Shown piece after piece: positions 62,389-64,000 of a stretch of DNA of 64,000 nucleotides; position 1 is the stretch's first letter, and each line of letters opens with the position of its first letter. The notes beneath the pieces are model-generated. The model was not told the origin of the DNA and made no database searches. It worked only from the letters and a program-made list of their open reading frames with translations. Source of the DNA: Comamonadaceae bacterium PBBC1. Its GTDB lineage: Bacteria > Pseudomonadota > Gammaproteobacteria > Burkholderiales > Burkholderiaceae_C. Both the position numbers and the translations under genes were made by a program. Location: positions 1 to 64,000 of the forward strand of contig NKIP01000004.1 in assembly GCA_002256145.1 (NCBI GenBank). Reading direction: 5' to 3'.

Positions 62389-63597
62389 TCAGCGCTCGCC
62401 CAGGGACTGACTCAATGTCTTGACCACGGGTTTGGCCAGGTACTTGAGGACCGTGTTGCTGCCGGTTTTGATCTCTACCGTGCTGGTCATGCCGGGCTGG
62501 ATGTCGAGCTTTTGATCGGGCTTTGCACTGAAGCGACGTCCATCGGTCTTGACATGTACCCGGTAATACGGTTGCTCGCCATGTTGAAGGTTGAGGTTCT
62601 CTGACAAGGTGTCGGGGCTGATGTAGGACAGCGTCCCTGACAAATCGCCGTAGATCGTGTAGTCGTAGGCATCAATCTTGACCGTGGCTTTGAGGCCCGT
62701 CTTGATGAAGGCGATATCGGCCGGGCTGACCCGGGCCTCGATCACCAGATCTTCTTCGAGGGGCACAATTTGCATGACTTCTTCGCCCGGACGCAGCACC
62801 CCCCCCCGGGTGGTGACACGAACGTTTTTGACGATGCCATGCAAGGGGGCTTTCAATTCGGTCTGCGTCAATTGGTCTTTGCGCTGCGCCATGACCTGCT
62901 GAACGCCCGCCAACTCTTCCAAGGCTTTGCTCAACTCGGCTTGGGTGTCTTGAAAGTATTTGTTTTTCCGGTTGGTGATTTGAGCCTGCGTATCGGCCAC
63001 CTGCCGCTCAAGTCGCAAAACCTCGGTGGCACTGACGTCACCCGTTTTGAGCAAGGGGCGCGTCATCTGCAGTTCTTTTTGCACAATGGCTTTGATGTTT
63101 TCATAAGACCGCAGCTCTTCCTGAATGGCAGCAATGCGTTTTTTGAACAACATGCTTTGGGTTTCACGGAACTCCGGGTAGGCTTTGGCTTCGGGTGGAA
63201 AACGCGGTTGACGACCCAAAACTTCGGCCTGCAAACGGGCCACAGTGATGGCCAAGGCGGCTGACTTGGCGCGGGTCTCGAGATAACTGGACTCCAAACG
63301 GGTGCCATCGATCTTGACCAACACCTGATCGCGCTGCACCACATCGCCTTCCTTGACCAGCAATTCTTCGATCACACCACCGTCTAAAGACTGGATGATT
63401 TGCGAACGCGCACTGGAGATGACCGAGCCCGGCGCACGCGTGATTTGGTCAATTTCGGCGTAATAGGCCCAGGTAAAAAAAACGGCGCTGGTCAAAAACA
63501 AAGACCACACCGCCCAACGCGGACGCCTGAGTGAACGGGACAGATTTTCTTGCTGCCCCTGGGGGTCTGCCGACTCCAAAAACCAGAAAATTTTCAT
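62389..63597 (-). CDS. type I secretion membrane fusion protein, HlyD family
   Basis: The 402-residue adaptor has a short cytoplasmic N-terminus, one membrane segment (about residues 32-48), biotinyl-lipoyl-like halves (GSVISSARSQIIQSLDGGVI and LKAPLHGIVKNV), a coiled-coil hairpin between them and a C-terminal TVEIKTGSNTVLKYL. It links the inner membrane ABC exporter to an outer membrane TolC-like duct. It overlaps the ATPase gene by 4 bases. Confidence 0.93.
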   Translation of the reverse strand: MKIFWFLESADPQGQQENLSRSLRRPRWAVWSLFLTSAVFFTWAYYAEIDQITRAPGSVISSARSQIIQSLDGGVIEELLVKEGDVVQRDQVLVKIDGTRLESSYLETRAKSAALAITVARLQAEVLGRQPRFPPEAKAYPEFRETQSMLFKKRIAAIQEELRSYENIKAIVQKELQMTRPLLKTGDVSATEVLRLERQVADTQAQITNRKNKYFQDTQAELSKALEELAGVQQVMAQRKDQLTQTELKAPLHGIVKNVRVTTRGGVLRPGEEVMQIVPLEEDLVIEARVSPADIAFIKTGLKATVKIDAYDYTIYGDLSGTLSYISPDTLSENLNLQHGEQPYYRVHVKTDGRRFSAKPDQKLDIQPGMTSTVEIKTGSNTVLKYLAKPVVKTLSQSLGER

Positions 63598-64000
63598 GCT
63601 GCCGCTCCCGTTGTGCCCGATGCTTCCAGCGCAGCCGGGCTTGGCGCTGCTCCTGAGGGTGATCGCAGGCGATTGAGTACCTCATCGCGTGGCCCATCGA
63701 GCACCACCCGACCCTTGTCGACCACCAAAATCCGATTGACCAAGGGCAACACATTGGGTTTGTGGGTGACCACGACGATGGCACTGTCGGCAGGCATTTC
63801 CTTGAAAAGGTGTTGCATCACCGTGTTTTCAAGCTTGGCGTCCATCGATGCAGTGGGTTCATCCAGCAGCAACACCTTGGGGCTGGCCAAGAGCATGCGG
63901 GTCAGGCCCACCAACTGGCGTTGCCCACCGGAAAGCCCGCGCCCACCCTCGGCGATTTCAAGCTCCAGGCCCAAAGGATGGTTTTGAATCACCTGATCCA
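63594..64000 (-). CDS. type I secretion ABC transporter ATPase/permease, C-terminal part (cut by window edge)
   Basis: The visible 135 residues are the end of an HlyB/LapB-type exporter: signature LSGGQRQLVGLTRMLL, Walker B VLLLDEPTASMD, and the switch His in VVVTHK, then LVNRILVVDKGRVVLDGP. The frame is open to the right edge, so the membrane and Walker A portions lie outside. An Ala/Pro/Ser-rich tail ends the protein. Exported substrate genes (RTX or large adhesins) are not in view. Confidence 0.92.
   Translation of the reverse strand, partial: DQVIQNHPLGLELEIAEGGRGLSGGQRQLVGLTRMLLASPKVLLLDEPTASMDAKLENTVMQHLFKEMPADSAIVVVTHKPNVLPLVNRILVVDKGRVVLDGPRDEVLNRLRSPSGAAPSPAALEASGTTGAAA

Overview
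The window looks like a chromosome segment of a GC-rich betaproteobacterium of the Burkholderiales, most likely Comamonadaceae. A Limnohabitans-like freshwater organism is my best guess from overall protein resemblance; it was not tested by search. Supporting traits are an Arg32-type elongation factor P, a phasin, a fused LivH-LivM permease, HemP-linked iron uptake, tandem glycine riboswitches and dense operons with 4-base ATGA overlaps. I see no rRNA, tRNA, CRISPR array, complete insertion sequence or prophage.

Left edge (1-2150): a run of short, AT-richer minus-strand genes separated by palindromic sites with integron attC architecture (about 257-303, 794-862, 1348-1404, plus a lone core site at 1917-1923). 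Genes end inside the sites and the next gene starts a few bases after. No integrase gene is visible, so this is a candidate integrase-less cassette cluster. One cassette encodes a chloramphenicol-phosphotransferase-like kinase.

2254-16601: two YeeE/YedE half-transporters, efp, a LOG-family protein, a minus-strand operon (Na+/H+ antiporter, 2-hydroxyacid dehydrogenase, rmuC, MFS), pncB, and a minus-strand operon running from a histone-deacetylase-like protein through a thioesterase and a nitroreductase to a branched-chain amino acid type ABC transporter (fused LivHM, LivG, LivF) with no binding protein beside it.

16788-26097: a phasin gene, a patatin-like lipoprotein, then an iron acquisition region on the plus strand: ferric-iron binding protein behind a Fur-box-like site, TonB-dependent siderophore receptor, PiuC-type hydroxylase, an FMN alpha-hydroxy-acid oxidase preceded by eight perfect copies of a 7-base repeat, then tonB, exbB, exbD and hemP.

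26170-39144: peroxide defence (ahpC, ahpF), DUF423 and DUF3149 membrane proteins, cyclopropane fatty acid synthase, acyl-CoA related dehydrogenases, an orphan HigA-like antitoxin, gamma-glutamyltransferase, a divergent TetR/diiron hydrolase pair, a thioesterase-SDR pair and ETF-ubiquinone oxidoreductase.

39268-49241: a DctPQM TRAP transporter behind a perfect 25-base palindromic operator, then glycine metabolism. One tandem glycine riboswitch precedes gcvT-gcvH-gcvP and a second precedes a D-amino-acid dehydrogenase. REP/MITE-like repeats lie between the gcv genes.

49222-64000: a J-domain protein, a B12-binding radical SAM protein, a LysE exporter, a hybrid histidine kinase, a minus-strand group (DsbA/FrnE, TAT-exported histidine phosphatase, SUMF1-fold protein, SDR), type II dehydroquinase, alpha/beta hydrolase, MFS, aroC, and the start of a type I secretion locus (HlyD adaptor and the C-terminal end of its ABC ATPase), cut by the window edge.
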